A stretch of 64,000 bases of DNA from Lepidodermella squamata (Eukaryota > Gastrotricha), in contig JBLDXI010000013.1 in assembly GCA_047495785.1 (NCBI GenBank), positions 3,472,001 to 3,536,000 on the forward strand, written 5' to 3'. This document shows positions 1-11,816 of the stretch, in pieces. The translations under genes and the position numbers were made by a program. Positions within the stretch are counted from its first letter, which is position 1; each line of letters begins with the position of its first letter. The notes under the pieces were generated by a model. The model worked only from the letters and a program-made list of their open reading frames with translations, was not told where the DNA came from and made no database searches.

Positions 1-149
1 TCTCTTCTGCATAATTATAACAATTTCGAAATCCAAATTATCATTAGGTTCGGGGCTAAGAAAAGCATTTTGGTGAAGCATTTTACGGGACAAAAAAACA
101 TACTTAAACAATTATTTTCGACAATTGTTGCCAGCATTGGGCCAGATCA

Positions 150-2532
150 TTATTTTGCCCGAAGCGGTTTTCTCGGAGATACTCCAAATACCCTGGGGGT
201 TTCGACTTGTTTAACTCGCGAATTAGGTTTAACCAGCAGGGTGCCGAACAGAGCCACAGAAGTCGTTGCAGAATAAAGCATTGTGGCATATGACATGGCT
301 ATGTAACGATTTGTAGTCGATCCGATAATGCCAACTATCATGAGTGACGCAGCAAATATTGCTGCTGCGTTGATTAATGCAACACTCAGCCACTTAAATT
401 CAGTGTTATTTTTCAGCACCGGATATGTCCGCCTTAGCGCGTATGTCAGGAAAATCGAAGGGATCAGGGGCAAATACAAGAAAGCAGCAATAGCAAAAAA
501 CCATGTCGGAGAGCTTCTAGAGAAGCAAACGTTAACTAAAGTTGTGTAGTAAGCATCATCGTCGCGATCGTAAACCGCATGTGGAGTTACGTTAACTAAA
601 AGATGTTCCATCGGATCCAAGCAGAATCTAATTATCAACGTGCTCACGACAGGAGCAACAGGTAGGCTACATCGACCGAACTGGACTAGGTTGAACTTCG
701 CTGCACGTGTGAAGGATTTGTCGGAATTTGGCTTCAAAGCCCGGATAATAAAAACTTGATTCGATAACGCCGAGTTGGCAAAAGAAAGACCGATAGCCGT
801 GAAAACATGGGAAATGTAACAAGCTGCCGTGGAAAGCGGGCTAGACTCAATCGCGAAGAAAATTGCTGAGACATTAAGAATGATGCACCCCAATAGCGCA
901 AAATACTTCATAGGAGTCCAAATCGAACTCTTCTTTGATGCAATCGGAGGTATAGCCATTAAAAGCTCGACAACCGTCAACGAAATAGCGATCGTGATGA
1001 CAGCTATGAAGTTTTCTCTTGGGACGTCATCGATCAGAGCAATTCTTGGAACCGTATCGTTAGGAGGCTTCCCATCAGCAGTTCGCCAGAGAGAGATCTC
1101 CTTCAATTTGTCAACGACGTAGTCTTTTCCATTCTCGACATCGCCTCCGACTCGACAGTGGATGTCGTAGATCAGCTGGAGGGAAGAGGTCTCCTGAGAC
1201 CAGACTGAAACATATTGCGGCTCATTGTCTAGTTCCAACCGGGATGAATATTTGGTATAACCAACTCTCAGACCGGTATATTCAACCTTCCCAGCTGTTG
1301 CATTCGCGATCTTCATAACCTGATCAGGCTTCTTACCGTAGTCTTTCAGGGTCATATTATGTTTGGCCAGATTGCTCTCAGTATCATGCAAGGTCACCAC
1401 GGCTTGAAGCATGGCGTCGTAGCACTGGTGTCGTCGGTGGAAGTCCGCATAAACTCGGTTTTCGGTGTAATTAGCAATCATTTGGTCCAACGAACCTACT
1501 GTATGGCCTAGGGTCGAGCTAACGCTGCTTTCGATTGCGAACGACAGACCGCCAAGCCACAATGTGTACTTGAACTGCTCAAGAAGTACCGATTTCGGAC
1601 ATCCGGGTATTACGGGGTCTGGCAGTTTCGTCGGATCATTGAAGGAAGATACCATGGCTAAGAATAAATACCTTGAACCTGTCATTCCAAGAACATAGGT
1701 GGAACATAAAAATTGAACGATGTTGTCAGCTGCGTTTACAAAAACGGCAATTATACGAGCGTCACTCTTACTAAGAGGCTCGAGGGTTTCATAGGTAAAC
1801 TTCTGCACTACGTCTTGATAAACAGATGTTATGCCAACGTGACGAAGTTGGTATTGAAAGTAGGTTACCATCGAGAGGTCAAGTTGAGCAACAGTCGAGA
1901 CAATTCCGATTCGCCGCCATTTACCAACTTCTCGAATGAAGTTCAAATAAGAAAAGCCGATTAATTCCCCCGGCAAGCGTGTCCTGTACAGATTATTGTA
2001 GAGCCTTCTGTTGTTTGTAAAGAAATCGGAGGAACATCCATAGCTGACACCAATCATATTTGCTTTAGCTAAATTCGCAGCAATGCCCTTGCAGCCTAAC
2101 GGGTTATGTGTAAAAGAAAACTGTATTAAGCCTCTTGTTTAAGTGCAGCCGATTACCTGGACTACCCCGTGGACCAACTGTAACAACCGACTGATACATC
2201 TGCCTTGAAATATTGGTGAAAACCGTGCCACTCTCAAACTTTTGGGAGAATGCAAATAGTCGTCGAACTGCCATAACACCTTCATTGCGGTCTTCATCTT
2301 GGAAATCGATGGCGATTTCGTAGTTAGGCAGGATGTCTCTTCTTGAATTGACCGTGTCTGCTACGATTTGCATCGCCGTTCGGCAAATCATTGCATCACC
2401 AGGTTTGGATTCCATGAATGGAATCTGAACTAAGACTAGCAGCGCGTCGTTCTTACTTGCGACACTTAGCTGTGCTAGCATGGTGAAAATTGCAAATCTC
2501 AGCCGGAAAGTTGAACCTACCACTATGGACAT
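150..2532 (-). CDS. GABA-B-like class C GPCR, copy 1
   Basis: Two-exon gene (2532-2157 and 2095-150; 61-bp GT-AG intron), 773 residues. Exon 1 holds a signal peptide and the start of a Venus-flytrap domain; NSRRDILPNYE matches the GABA-B motif NNRKDILPDYE. Across the splice the frame reads GCKGIAANLAKANMIGVSYG, the equivalent of the GABA-B GCSS...SYGSSS region. The second half has seven hydrophobic segments, and WFCLDPMEH lies where GABA-B has WQIVDPLHR. The protein ends about 30 residues after TM7, without the C-terminal coiled coil of GABA-B subunits. Serines and the Trp/Tyr lining the GABA pocket are not retained (GCKG for GCSS, AMVSSFN for GWYADNW), so the ligand is unknown. The reading frame is intact. 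Expected role: a plasma-membrane receptor coupled to G proteins. Confidence 0.87.
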
Positions 2533-2587
2533 ATCAGCTTGTAATATACATGATGAACGAACATTACACAGTTAGACACAACTTCAT

Positions 2588-2670
2588 CTCAATTTATGTA
2601 CGAAAAATTGAGTGGGCTTAGTCGACAGCTAATTAAAGTCCCATGGCTCGTAACCAAATCAACAACGCGT
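2588..2670 (-). promoter_or_regulatory. Shared promoter block of receptor copy 1
   Basis: Read on the minus strand, this block has a GATTTGGTTACGAGCCATG element, then AAGCCCACTC, then ACATAAATTGAG about 57 bp before the start codon. The same three elements in the same order precede copies 3 and 4. In copy 4 the last element reads TATAAATTGAG, so it is probably a TATA-type core promoter. The role is inferred from conservation and position. Confidence 0.5.
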
Positions 2671-2839
2671 GTTACGGAGGCATCCCAGAACTCCTTAATT
2701 ATATAGAAAACCTCAGCAAGACGTGATCTTAATCCAAAGGCTTACTTTCATCACTGTTGCCTGTGTAGACCATTCGATGATGCCTAATTACGCGAAAACG
2801 AAGTGCGTGCGAGCTTGATCTTGAAATAGTGGACATCCG

Positions 2840-3200
2840 TTTGATATTAAATTCGAGCCAAAATTCGGCTTTCACGTTTTGCAGATGTAGAGGTTGCTTC
2901 TACCCCACTGTACCTGCCACATTTCTGACCACTGATAATCCTGGCACTTCACAATGTCAGCTTTCGCCACTATATTTTGTCCCTTTCATTCTCAGGACTT
3001 CTTTCGTCTCTAAACGGCCCGTGTCCGGTTGTTGAAACCGGAATCGATGAAGAAACCATGAGAACAAACGAATGGAATTAGCCGGGACATTTTTAATTTT
3101 CTAATGTTTTCAGGATTAGACCTGAAATCAGAGCTTTTGCGATGCTTTTATTTTCGCGAAAAGTATCTCACTAGGTAGCGTTCCGGCATAACTTATAACT
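2840..3200. repeat. Diverged dispersed repeat upstream of receptor copy 1
   Basis: This segment resembles 11,340-11,700, which lies upstream of receptor copy 3. Shared pieces include a TTTTGTCCC...TTCAT stretch, AAACGGCC, TCGAAACCGGA-like sequence and TTTATTTTCGCGAAAAG in the same order. It is probably part of the duplicated receptor unit or an old dispersed repeat. No coding sequence is supported between 2,533 and 3,300. Confidence 0.45.
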
Positions 3201-3301
3201 CTCCAGTTGACGGTGTTTGTCGTTAAGCCTTAGACCACAGACCGCGATATATAAAACATCGATTAATTCTGTATTCATTGCCATGAATATTTTTCCTGAT
3301 C

Positions 3302-3590
3302 ACTTTCCAGCAACTTTTTACTCTTTTCTGCGTAATTATAACAAATGCGAAATCCATCGTATTATCAATAGGTCTGGAGTTTGAAGTAACATCGGAGATC
3401 GCGATCCTGCTGCGAGAGAGGCAGCTCGAAAAGACTGTTCTAATCACAATATTATGAGGGGACGACAAATAATTGAATATTTCGACAATTGCTGCCAGCA
3501 ATGGGCCTTATCTTTTTGTCTGAAACCGCTTTTCCGGCACTCCGAAATCCTGAGCGTTTGAACTTGTTCGGGACAACAAATAAACATGTT
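3302..3590 (-). pseudogene. Orphan 3' end of a lost receptor copy
   Basis: The segment resembles the 3' end and 3' flank of the receptor genes twice over. CTGCGTAATTATAACAAATGCG at about 3,328 matches the flank of copy 1 at base 7, and GACAATTGCTGCCAGCAATG at 3,484 repeats the tail found again at about 3,610. The tail of a receptor unit is therefore present in tandem without its body, which is likely a deletion remnant of a further paralogue. Confidence 0.45.
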
Positions 3591-3633
3591 TAGACAATTA
3601 TTTTTCCACAATTGTTGCCAGCATTGGGCGAGA

Positions 3634-5844
3634 TCATATTCCTTGAAGCGGTTTTCTCGGAACTGGAGATAGTCCAAATATCCTGGGCGTTTGAGCCTGT
3701 TCAACCCGCGGGTTAGGTATAACCAGGTTGCCGAACAGAGCCACAAAAGTCGTAGCAGAATAAAGCAATGTGATATATGAGATGGCTATGTAACGATTCG
3801 TAGTCGAACCGATAATGCCAATTATCATGAGTGACGCAGCAAATATTGCTCCTGCGTTGATTAATGCAACACTCAGCCACTTAAACTCAGTGTTATTTTT
3901 CAGCACCGGAAAGGTCCGCCTTAGCGCGTATGTCAGCAAAATCGAAGGGATCAGGGGCAAATACAGGAAAGCAGCGGCAACGAAGAACCATGTCGAAGAA
4001 CTCCGGGAGAAGCAAACGTTATCCAGAGTTGTGTAGTACGCATCGTCGTCACGATCGTAAACCGCGTGTGGAGTCACATTGACTAAACGATGTTCCATTG
4101 GATCCAAACAGAACCAAACTACCAATGTGATCACCACAGGAATAACAGGTAAGCAACATCGACCGAATTGACCTAGATTGAATTTCACTGCACGAACGAA
4201 GGAGTAATCGCAGCTTGGCTTCAAAGCGCGAATAATGAGAAGTTGATTCGAAAACGCCGAGTTGACAAAAGAAAGGCCGATAGCCGTGAAAACATGGGAA
4301 ATGTAACAAGCTGCCGTGGAAAGCGGGCTAGACTCAATCGCGAAGAAAATTGCTGAGACATTAAGGAGGATGCATCCCAATAGCGCGAAATACTTCATGG
4401 GAGTCCAAACAGAAATATGCTTTGATACAATCGGAGGTATAGCCATTAAAAGTTCGACAATCGTCAGCAAAGCAGCGATCGTGATGACGGCTATGAAATT
4501 TTCCCTTGGAACGTCATCGATCAGAGCAATTCTTGGAACCGTATCGTTAGGAGGCTTCCCATCAGCAGTTCGCCAGAGAGAGATCTCCTTCAATTTGTCA
4601 ACGACGTAGTCTTTTCCATTCTCGACATCGCCTCCGACTCGACAGTGGATGTCGTAGATCAGCTGGAGGGATGATGTCTCTAGAGACCAGACTGAAACAT
4701 ATTGCGGCTCATTGTCTAGCTCCAGCCTGGACGAATATTTCGTATAACCAACTCTCAGGCCTGTGTACTCTATCTTCCCAGCTGTTGCATTCGCCATCTT
4801 CATAACCTGCTCAGGCATCCTGCCGAAGTCTTTCAGAGTCATGTTATTAAGCTTAGAGAGATTGTTCTCAGTATCATGCAGGGTTATGACAGCTTGGAGC
4901 ATAGCGTCGTAGCACTGATGTCGTCGATGAAAGTCCGCATAGACCCTGTTTTCGGTATAATTGGCGATCATTTGGTCCAACGATTCTACTGTATGTCCTA
5001 TAGTAGAGGTTACTTTGCTCTCAAGAGCAAAGGACAGACCGCCAAGCCACAATGTGTACTTGAACTGCTCAAGAAGTACCGATTTTGGACATCCGGGTAT
5101 TTTAGAGTCATGTCGTAGTACACAGCTGTGATGCTGAATTGACGAAGTTGGTTCTGAAAGTACGTTACCATCGAAAGGTCAAGTTGGGCAACGGTTGAGA
5201 TAATCCCGATTCTTCGCCATTTTCCGACTTCTCGAATGAAGTTCAAATAGGAGAAGCCGACCAGCTCACCAGGCAAACGGGTTCGATATAGGTTACCGTA
5301 CAGCCTTCTGTTGCCTGTGAAGAAATCGGAGGAACATCCGTAGCTGATTTCGACCATATTCGCTCTTGCCACAGTTGCAGCATTGCCTTTGCAGCCTAAC
5401 AGATCATTGGGGAAACGACAACGTATTACGTTTAGTATTTATGAGCAACAAACCTGGACTACCCCGTGGACCAACTGACACAACTGACTGATACACTTGC
5501 CGCGAAATATTTGACGATGGGAAAATAGCTTCATTCTCGAACTTCTGTGAGTATTCAAAAAGTCGGCGAACGGCCATGTAACCTTCATTGCGGTCTTCAT
5601 CTTGGAAATCGATGGCGATTTCGTAGTTAGGCAGGATGTCTCTTCTTGAATTGACCGTGTCTGCTACGATTTGCATCGCCGTTCGGCAAATCATTGCATC
5701 ACCGGGTTTTGACTCCATGAATGGAATCTGGACTAAGACTAACAACTTTTCATTTTTCAATGCTACTAGTTGCTGAGTCAATAAGATAAGGGTCAGAAGT
5801 CTTGCCAATGGCATTCTTTTAAGCATTTTCGGATAGACTTTCAA
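3634..5844 (-). pseudogene. GABA-B-like class C GPCR, copy 2 (frameshifted)
   Basis: Same two-exon layout as the other copies (exon 1 5844-5454, exon 2 from 5395). Exon 2 starts normally, but after ITAVYYDM it joins abruptly to the IPGCPKSVLLEQ part of the domain. About 66 residues of the Venus-flytrap domain are gone at about 5,100, and the join is out of frame: upstream reads LKYPDVQ while downstream needs IPGCPKS. The seven-helix part (3634-5070) remains open and well conserved, so the loss is recent. Upstream, the promoter block found at copies 1, 3 and 4 is degraded, which fits a non-functional gene. An unusual splice restoring the frame cannot be excluded. Confidence 0.8.
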
Positions 5845-6567
5845 AGGTCAATATGCGAATAATGGAAAACATGGAAATCTTTGCAATTTATATTGGAGTT
5901 ATGAGTAGGATCATTATTTTACAGGTAATTAAATTCAATATGGCTTAGAACCAACTAAATGCCGTGTTTCGGGGGCGGTCGCAAGCTTCACCCCGAATCC
6001 TTAAAACGCACGTATTCATTAGTAGAAGAAACTTTTCTAACCTAATTTTCTGCGATACATAATATACATAACATTTTTTTGAAGTTCGGATCACCACGAC
6101 TGCTTTGGAAATAATTGTTCGTTGGACATTGGACACATTGGAGAATCACTTGGTTTTGAATTTCCACTGCTTAGCGTGTGAAGGAAGGTTAGTCCGCATG
6201 TTGGCTTGATATGAAACATGTTTTGTCGTTGGCAGTTGGTGTCATGGTGTATGACAAGCAATATATGCAAATTTTGTTCTCTTCGTCTCGATGGCGTTGA
6301 TTATGGTATATCAATATATGCATCCGCTTACCTCCTAAATTCAAAGATTTATTGTTCATTGATATCATATGAATAGGGGAGACGAAATAATTGAAATATA
6401 TCAATGACGCGGGGTCGCAAGGTTATATGCGCTTGCCGGCGGCAGTGCGCTGTTGACACCACTGGGCGGGGTGATGGATTATTTATCGAAGGCAGACAGA
6501 CATTTAAGCACAGCGAGGGAGAAGGGGAGGAAGAAGAAGGGTATAGAGGAGAAGAGAGGCGGCAAGA
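5845..6567. other. No gene recognised
   Basis: This is the upstream region of the copy 2 pseudogene. It holds a decayed version of the receptor promoter block near 5,880-5,970 (ATGGCTTAGAACCAA where intact copies have ATGGCTCGTAACCAA). Open frames here are short and unlike any family I know. Confidence 0.4.
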
Positions 6568-6975
6568 TCAGACATCGAAAGTGGGCAAAGGACCCCGAGG
6601 AAGCCTGCTGGCGATCAAGGCCAGCGGGGAACGGGGCACCGGGTTCGCAGAGAGGCGGAGTCGCTCAATTTCTTCTCTAAGAGGGAGGACGAACCAGACT
6701 GCATTCGCAGCACAACGGCGCTGGGTCTGCTCGAAGAAGGCAGGCAGGCTCTTCACGCCACAGCGGCGTTCCAGCTCCGAGACACGGACCCGGTCATCGC
6801 GGCGGATGTTTAGCAGGCTGCCCAGACAGTCGTTCTGCAACACATCAAGCCGCTTCAGCTGCCTCTTGGGCGCGGTACATAACACGACGTTGCCAATGAC
6901 TTCCATGACCTTCAATGACCTCCAATGACTTGAAGATTTAGATCGGACAACTTTCCCGTCGGACACCGTACACAC
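6568..6975 (-). mobile_element. Non-LTR retrotransposon fragment (C-terminal part)
   Basis: A 135-codon open frame contains LDVLQNDCLGSLLNIRRDDR followed by VRVSELERRCGVKSL. This is typical of the region C-terminal to reverse transcriptase in animal non-LTR retrotransposons, where L..I.R.DRV...E...R.G is common. No catalytic YxDD motif is present, so only a fragment remains. Base composition is GC-rich compared with its surroundings. The family is not assigned. Confidence 0.55.
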
Positions 6976-7689
6976 TCAAAGTCCAAGTCCGAGTCCGAGT
7001 TATTCAACGAAGCTTTCGGTTATCACTATTGTTCTGGCTGGATTGCTTAGGTGCTGAATAAGAACTGCTTATTAGTGCTGGATTTTTCTCAACATAGAAA
7101 ATTTGTCGAGCACCTGGTCATCCGCATCAGTGTTGATCAAACAAGCATGACACCTTAGATATGGTTTTAAATGGCAGCTTTTGGGGCACTAGCGCTCTAA
7201 AAACTGCCAGCGGGATAAAACACGATCTAAGGCGTTCTCCTGATCAGCAAGACAGTTTTTTAATACAGCGATTTTTTCGGACGTGTCCGAAAAACAGCTC
7301 TTTCAAAATGATACCTGGCCTGCGTTTTATATCAAACAATCGAACTTTGCCCTCTGCTTTATAAACTAGCCTGCCCTTCACATTATGTAGGTCTGCCATC
7401 TGTATAATAGGTCTGCAATCAAGTAATAAGGCGATTTAATATTTAAGGAAATAATTTGAAGTATTGTCTAAGTCGAAACTGCAGCAGAAGACACTACGGC
7501 TTTTCAAAAGGCTCGACAGTTTCGAAGCACAAGAATCACGTGCTTTGCCGATGTCCGACAAAACTTACTGCAAGAAACGAGTCAAGTATATTTTTCCTGT
7601 ACTCGATTGTTGGATCAGTAGAATGCCTATTGTTTTCATGCATGTTAAGTACAAAATTTCGGTGACACATTATATTTCACGATTATTAT
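6976..7689. other. No gene recognised
   Basis: Non-coding or unrecognised sequence between the LINE fragment and the hAT MITE. Short frames show no family features. Confidence 0.4.
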
Positions 7690-8076
7690 CAGGGTTGCAC
7701 TTGTATAAACAGACTGTTTAAACACACGTGTTTAAACACATGTTTAAACAGTATAAAGTCCAAGGAGTTTATACATATGTATAAAGTCACTACCAATTAA
7801 TGCTATGATTTCCATAAAATCAGGCTTTCGGTGCCTTAGCTTCGAAGAATTTCTGGCTTTTCACGCAAAAACAATTTTTTTTCGCCTCATTTCGGTCAAG
7901 TTTGACCAAGTCTGATGTTTTTATACTGCGAAATGATGCTTTTTGATAGAAATGACATGATTTATGGCTTGATTCCTTAGTATTCTTGACTAAAATCGAT
8001 GTTTTCGCCCAGAGCTGTATAAAGTCATGTTTAAACATGTAGAAAGTAGAGGCGATCTGTATTTAGTGCAACCCTG
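7690..8076. mobile_element. hAT-type MITE with perfect 8-bp target duplication
   Basis: The element starts CAGGGTTGCAC and ends with its reverse complement GTGCAACCCTG. It is flanked on both sides by the identical 8-mer ATTATTAT (7682-7689 and 8077-8084). CAGGG termini and 8-bp duplications are hAT hallmarks. At 387 bp it has no transposase and is non-autonomous. Internal palindromes built from GTTTAAACA and TATAAAGTC lie near both ends. Confidence 0.85.
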
Positions 8077-8201
8077 ATTATTATGAATCGGACAATATGT
8101 ATGGCGTATTTTCCTGTACTGAAAAGACCACACCAAGTATAAAATATTTGGGAAATTATTCCGAATTCTTCACAACTTGTTGCCATCAGCATTTGGTCAG
8201 G

Positions 8202-10581
8202 TTAATTTACCTCCAGCGGTTTTTTCGACGCTGGAGATACTACTACTACATTGGGAATTTGAACTTGTTCACCACGCAAATTAGCCTTAGCCAAGGCCCC
8301 GAATAAAACCGCACAGGTTGTTACCGAATAGAGCATGGTGACATAGGAGGCGGCTATGTAACGATTTGTTGTCGAATCGATAATGCCAATTATCATGATT
8401 GATGCAGCAAATATTGCTGCTGCGTTGATTAACGCAACATTCAGCCACTTGAATTCGTCGTTAATTTTCAGCACCGGATAGCTTCTTCTCAGAGCGTGTG
8501 CTAAAAATACCGAAAGTATCTGGGGCAACAAGAGAAAGGCGGCGATAACGATAAACCAAGTCGATGAATTACTTGAGTAGCAAACGTTAACCATGGTTGT
8601 GTAGTAAGCATCGCCGGCGCGATCGTATACCGCGAATGAAGTCACATTGATCAAAACGTGCTTCATCGGATCAAGGCAGAACCAAGTTATCAATGTAACA
8701 GCAACGGGCGCTACAGTTAGGCAACATCTAACGATACTGAGAGGATCAAATTTCGCTGCACGATCTAAGGATTTGTTGCTGTTAGGCTTCAAAGCTCGGA
8801 TAATAAGAAGTTGATTCAAAAACGCCGAGTTGACAAACGCAAGGCCGATAGCAGTGGAAACGTGCGAAACGTAACAAGCCACCGTCGAGAACGGGCTAGA
8901 TTCAATGGCGAAGAAAATCGCTGCGACGTTAAGGAGGATACATCCAAATAGCGTAAAATATTTCATAGGTTTCCAAGCCGAGCCCTTTTTGGCAATAATC
9001 GGAGGAATAGCCATCACAATTTCGAAAACCGTCAATGAAATAGCGATCGTGGTGACAGCTATGAAGTTTTCTCTTGGAACGTCATCGATCAATGTCATTC
9101 GCGGTACCGTATCGTTGGGAGGCTTTCCATCTGCAGTTCGCCATAGAGAGATTTCCTTCAACTTAACAACGATGTAATCTGTCCCATTCTCAACATCACC
9201 CCCGACCCGACAGTTTATATCGTAGATCAGCTGGAGGGATGATGTCTCTGGAGACCAGACTGAAACATATTGCGGCTCATTGTCTAGCTCCAGCCTGGAC
9301 GAATATTTGGTATAACCAACTCTCAGACCGGTATATTCAACCTTCCCAGCTGTTGCATTCGCGATCTTCATTACCTGATCAGGCTTTTTACCGAAGTCTT
9401 TAAGAGTCATATTATGTTTGGCCAGATTGCTCTCAGTATCATGCAGGGTTATGACAGCTTGGAGCATAGCGTCGTAGCACTGATGTCGTCGATGAAAGTC
9501 CGCATAGACCCTGTTTTCGGTATAATTGGCGATCATCTGGTCCAACGAATCTACAGTATGTCCTATAGTAGAGGTTACTTTGCTCTCAAGAGCAAAGGAC
9601 AGACCACCTAGCCACAATGTGTACTTCAACTGCTCCAGAAGTACCGATTTCGGACATCCGGGTATTACGGGGTCTGGCAGTTTCGTCGGATCATTGAAGG
9701 AAGATACCATTGCTAAGAATAAATACTTCGAACCAGTCATTCCAAGAACATAGGTGGAACATAAAAATTGAACGATGTTATCAGCTGCGTTCACAAAAAC
9801 AGCGATTATACGAGCGTCGCTGTTACTAAGAGGTTCAAGGGCTTCATAGGTAAACTTCTGCACTACGTCTTGATAAACAGACGTTATGCCGAATCGGCGA
9901 AGTTGGTTTAGAAAATAGGTTACCATCGACAGGTCGAGTTGAGCAACGGTTGAGACCATTCCGATTCGGCGCCATTTACCAACTTCGCGGATGAAAGTCA
10001 AGTATGAAAATCCGACCAGTTCCCCGGGTAAGCGAGTTCGGTATAGATTATTGTAGAGCCTTCGGTTATTCGTGAAGAAATCGGAGGAACATCCATAGCT
10101 GACACCAATCATATTTGCACTAGCCAAATTTGCAGCGTTGCCTTTGCAACCTAATCGATTATTTGGATCATCAACAATGTATTAAACTTTTCGTTTAAGA
10201 GCACATACCTGTACTACCTCGCGGACCAACTGTAACAACTGACTGATACATCTGCCTTGAAATATTTGGGGCAAAAGTAGTTCCATTCTCGAACTTTTGG
10301 GAGTAAGCAAATAGCCGACGAACTGCCATAACACCTTCATTTCGATCTTCATCCTGAAAGTCGATAACAATCTCGTAGCTTGGCAGTATATCTCTTCTAG
10401 AATTGACAGTGTCTGCTACGATTTGCATCGCCGTTCGGCAAATCATCGCATCACCAGGTTTGGATTCCAGGAATGGAATCTGAACCAAGACTAGCAACGT
10501 GTCATTTTTACTTGCGCCACTTTGTTGAGCCGCTGACAAGAGGAAAATCGCACAACCCAGCCATGTATTCAAGCTCATCAT
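8202..10581 (-). CDS. GABA-B-like class C GPCR, copy 3
   Basis: Two exons (10581-10209 and 10150-8202; 58-bp intron) give an intact 773-residue protein, the same length as copy 1. Order: signal peptide, Venus-flytrap domain (NSRRDILPSYE near the N-terminus, GCKGNAANLASAN across the splice), seven transmembrane helices with WFCLDPMKH before the third extracellular loop, and a short tail. The most variable parts against copy 1 are TM3 to TM5 and the C-terminus, while the lobe-2 and linker region is almost identical. It shares the upstream promoter block and carries the same replacements in the GABA pocket. Likely a plasma-membrane receptor of unknown ligand. Confidence 0.87.
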
Positions 10582-10641
10582 TTCGGATAAGAGCTTGTAA
10601 GACAGGATAAATGAACGTTACAAAGGTGGAAACAATTCCAT

Positions 10642-10714
10642 CTCAATTTATTAACGAAGAGGAGTGGGCTTGCTTCGTCAGGTAATTGAAGATCTCATGG
10701 CTCGTAACCAAATC
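10642..10714 (-). promoter_or_regulatory. Shared promoter block of receptor copy 3
   Basis: Minus-strand order is GATTTGGTTACGAGCCATGA, AAGCCCACTCC, AATAAATTGAGATGG, ending about 65 bp before the start codon. It matches the blocks at copies 1 and 4. The function is inferred. Confidence 0.5.
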
Positions 10715-11816
10715 CTGCGACATGCTTTCATCATAATTGCTGTTGAGGATCCTCAGATGACGTCTTTACGCATATCGAAGTGAGATATTTTTAGTCGGCA
10801 ATCAGCGAGATTGATTCTTGGGTATCCAGGATAAAATAACATAGTAACAACCACCTTAATGCATGACTGGTATCGTTTTTACAGTTCCCAACTCACGCTG
10901 GTCAAAAATCTGTAAAGCGCATCTTAAAATTCGCCAGGGATCAGAAGTACTATCACCAACTGCGGTTTTTTCAAGGTCATTTATGTTTCCACATAGAAAA
11001 GTGTTATCTCCATGGTACGAGTTCGAACTGGGCATCAAAAGTGATATGTTCATCTTAAGATTTATTCAATCACGACAACATATTAGGCGTTGCCTCAAAC
11101 GAATAACAATTAGAAAATAAGAAATCGCGAGGAGGTAAGCCACGGCAGTTAGCTGGGGATATGGATACTGGATACTATCCGATACCAATGCTCATGCTAA
11201 AAAGGAAAATAGCGGAAAAATAAATGAATGCGCCAGGACTGGGATCACAACCTCCAAAAACCAAAAACAAGAAATAAAAAAATTGAAAAAGCCGCTAAAT
11301 AGTGAAATACAACAAATGTCCCTATAGCGCGATATTGATGCGTCATAGGTCGAATAGCCTATATTTTATTGAACATTTTGAAAATAAGGCTGTTTTTTCG
11401 ATTTATCTCAAAAATTAGATAGCACCCTAACATTTAAATTGAATTAAATATTGATTGGGACATTTTGTCCCACTTCATTTTTAGGACCTTTTGGTCTCCA
11501 AACGGCCGCGGTCCTTTCATCGAAACCGGAAATGTCGAAGAACCGATCTTAAAGCGAGCAGACGAAAGGAATTGTCCAAGAATTTCTATTTGTTCTAGTT
11601 TTTAGATTGATCTGATTTAGACCCCAAGTTTGATGTTTTTAACGATATTTTTTATTTTCGCGAAAAGATGATAGAGAACAGACGATCAGAACGGTTAATA
11701 TGATGTTTCAATCGGAAAAAAATAGTTTTTCATTTGCGAAATTGTTTGAGGACCTCGAATGTGTTTCAACCACTTCAATCTCCGCTCCGCAGCGCTGGAA
11801 ATATTTGAAAAAAATA
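10715..11816. other. Intergenic; dispersed repeat at 11,340-11,700
   Basis: No gene is supported. The right-hand part contains the repeat shared with 2,840-3,200 (GGACATTTTGTCCC, AAACGGCC, ATCGAAACCGGAAATG, TTTATTTTCGCGAAAAG). Confidence 0.45.

Noticed and set aside
829-1122. Plus-strand frames repeated inside each receptor gene
   Set aside because: They are the complement of the conserved linker and TM1-TM3 region and recur only because that region is conserved.
6404-6928. Plus-strand open frame of 174 codons
   Set aside because: It is rich in Arg, Glu and Gly without domain features and lies opposite the LINE fragment, whose minus-strand translation is recognisable.
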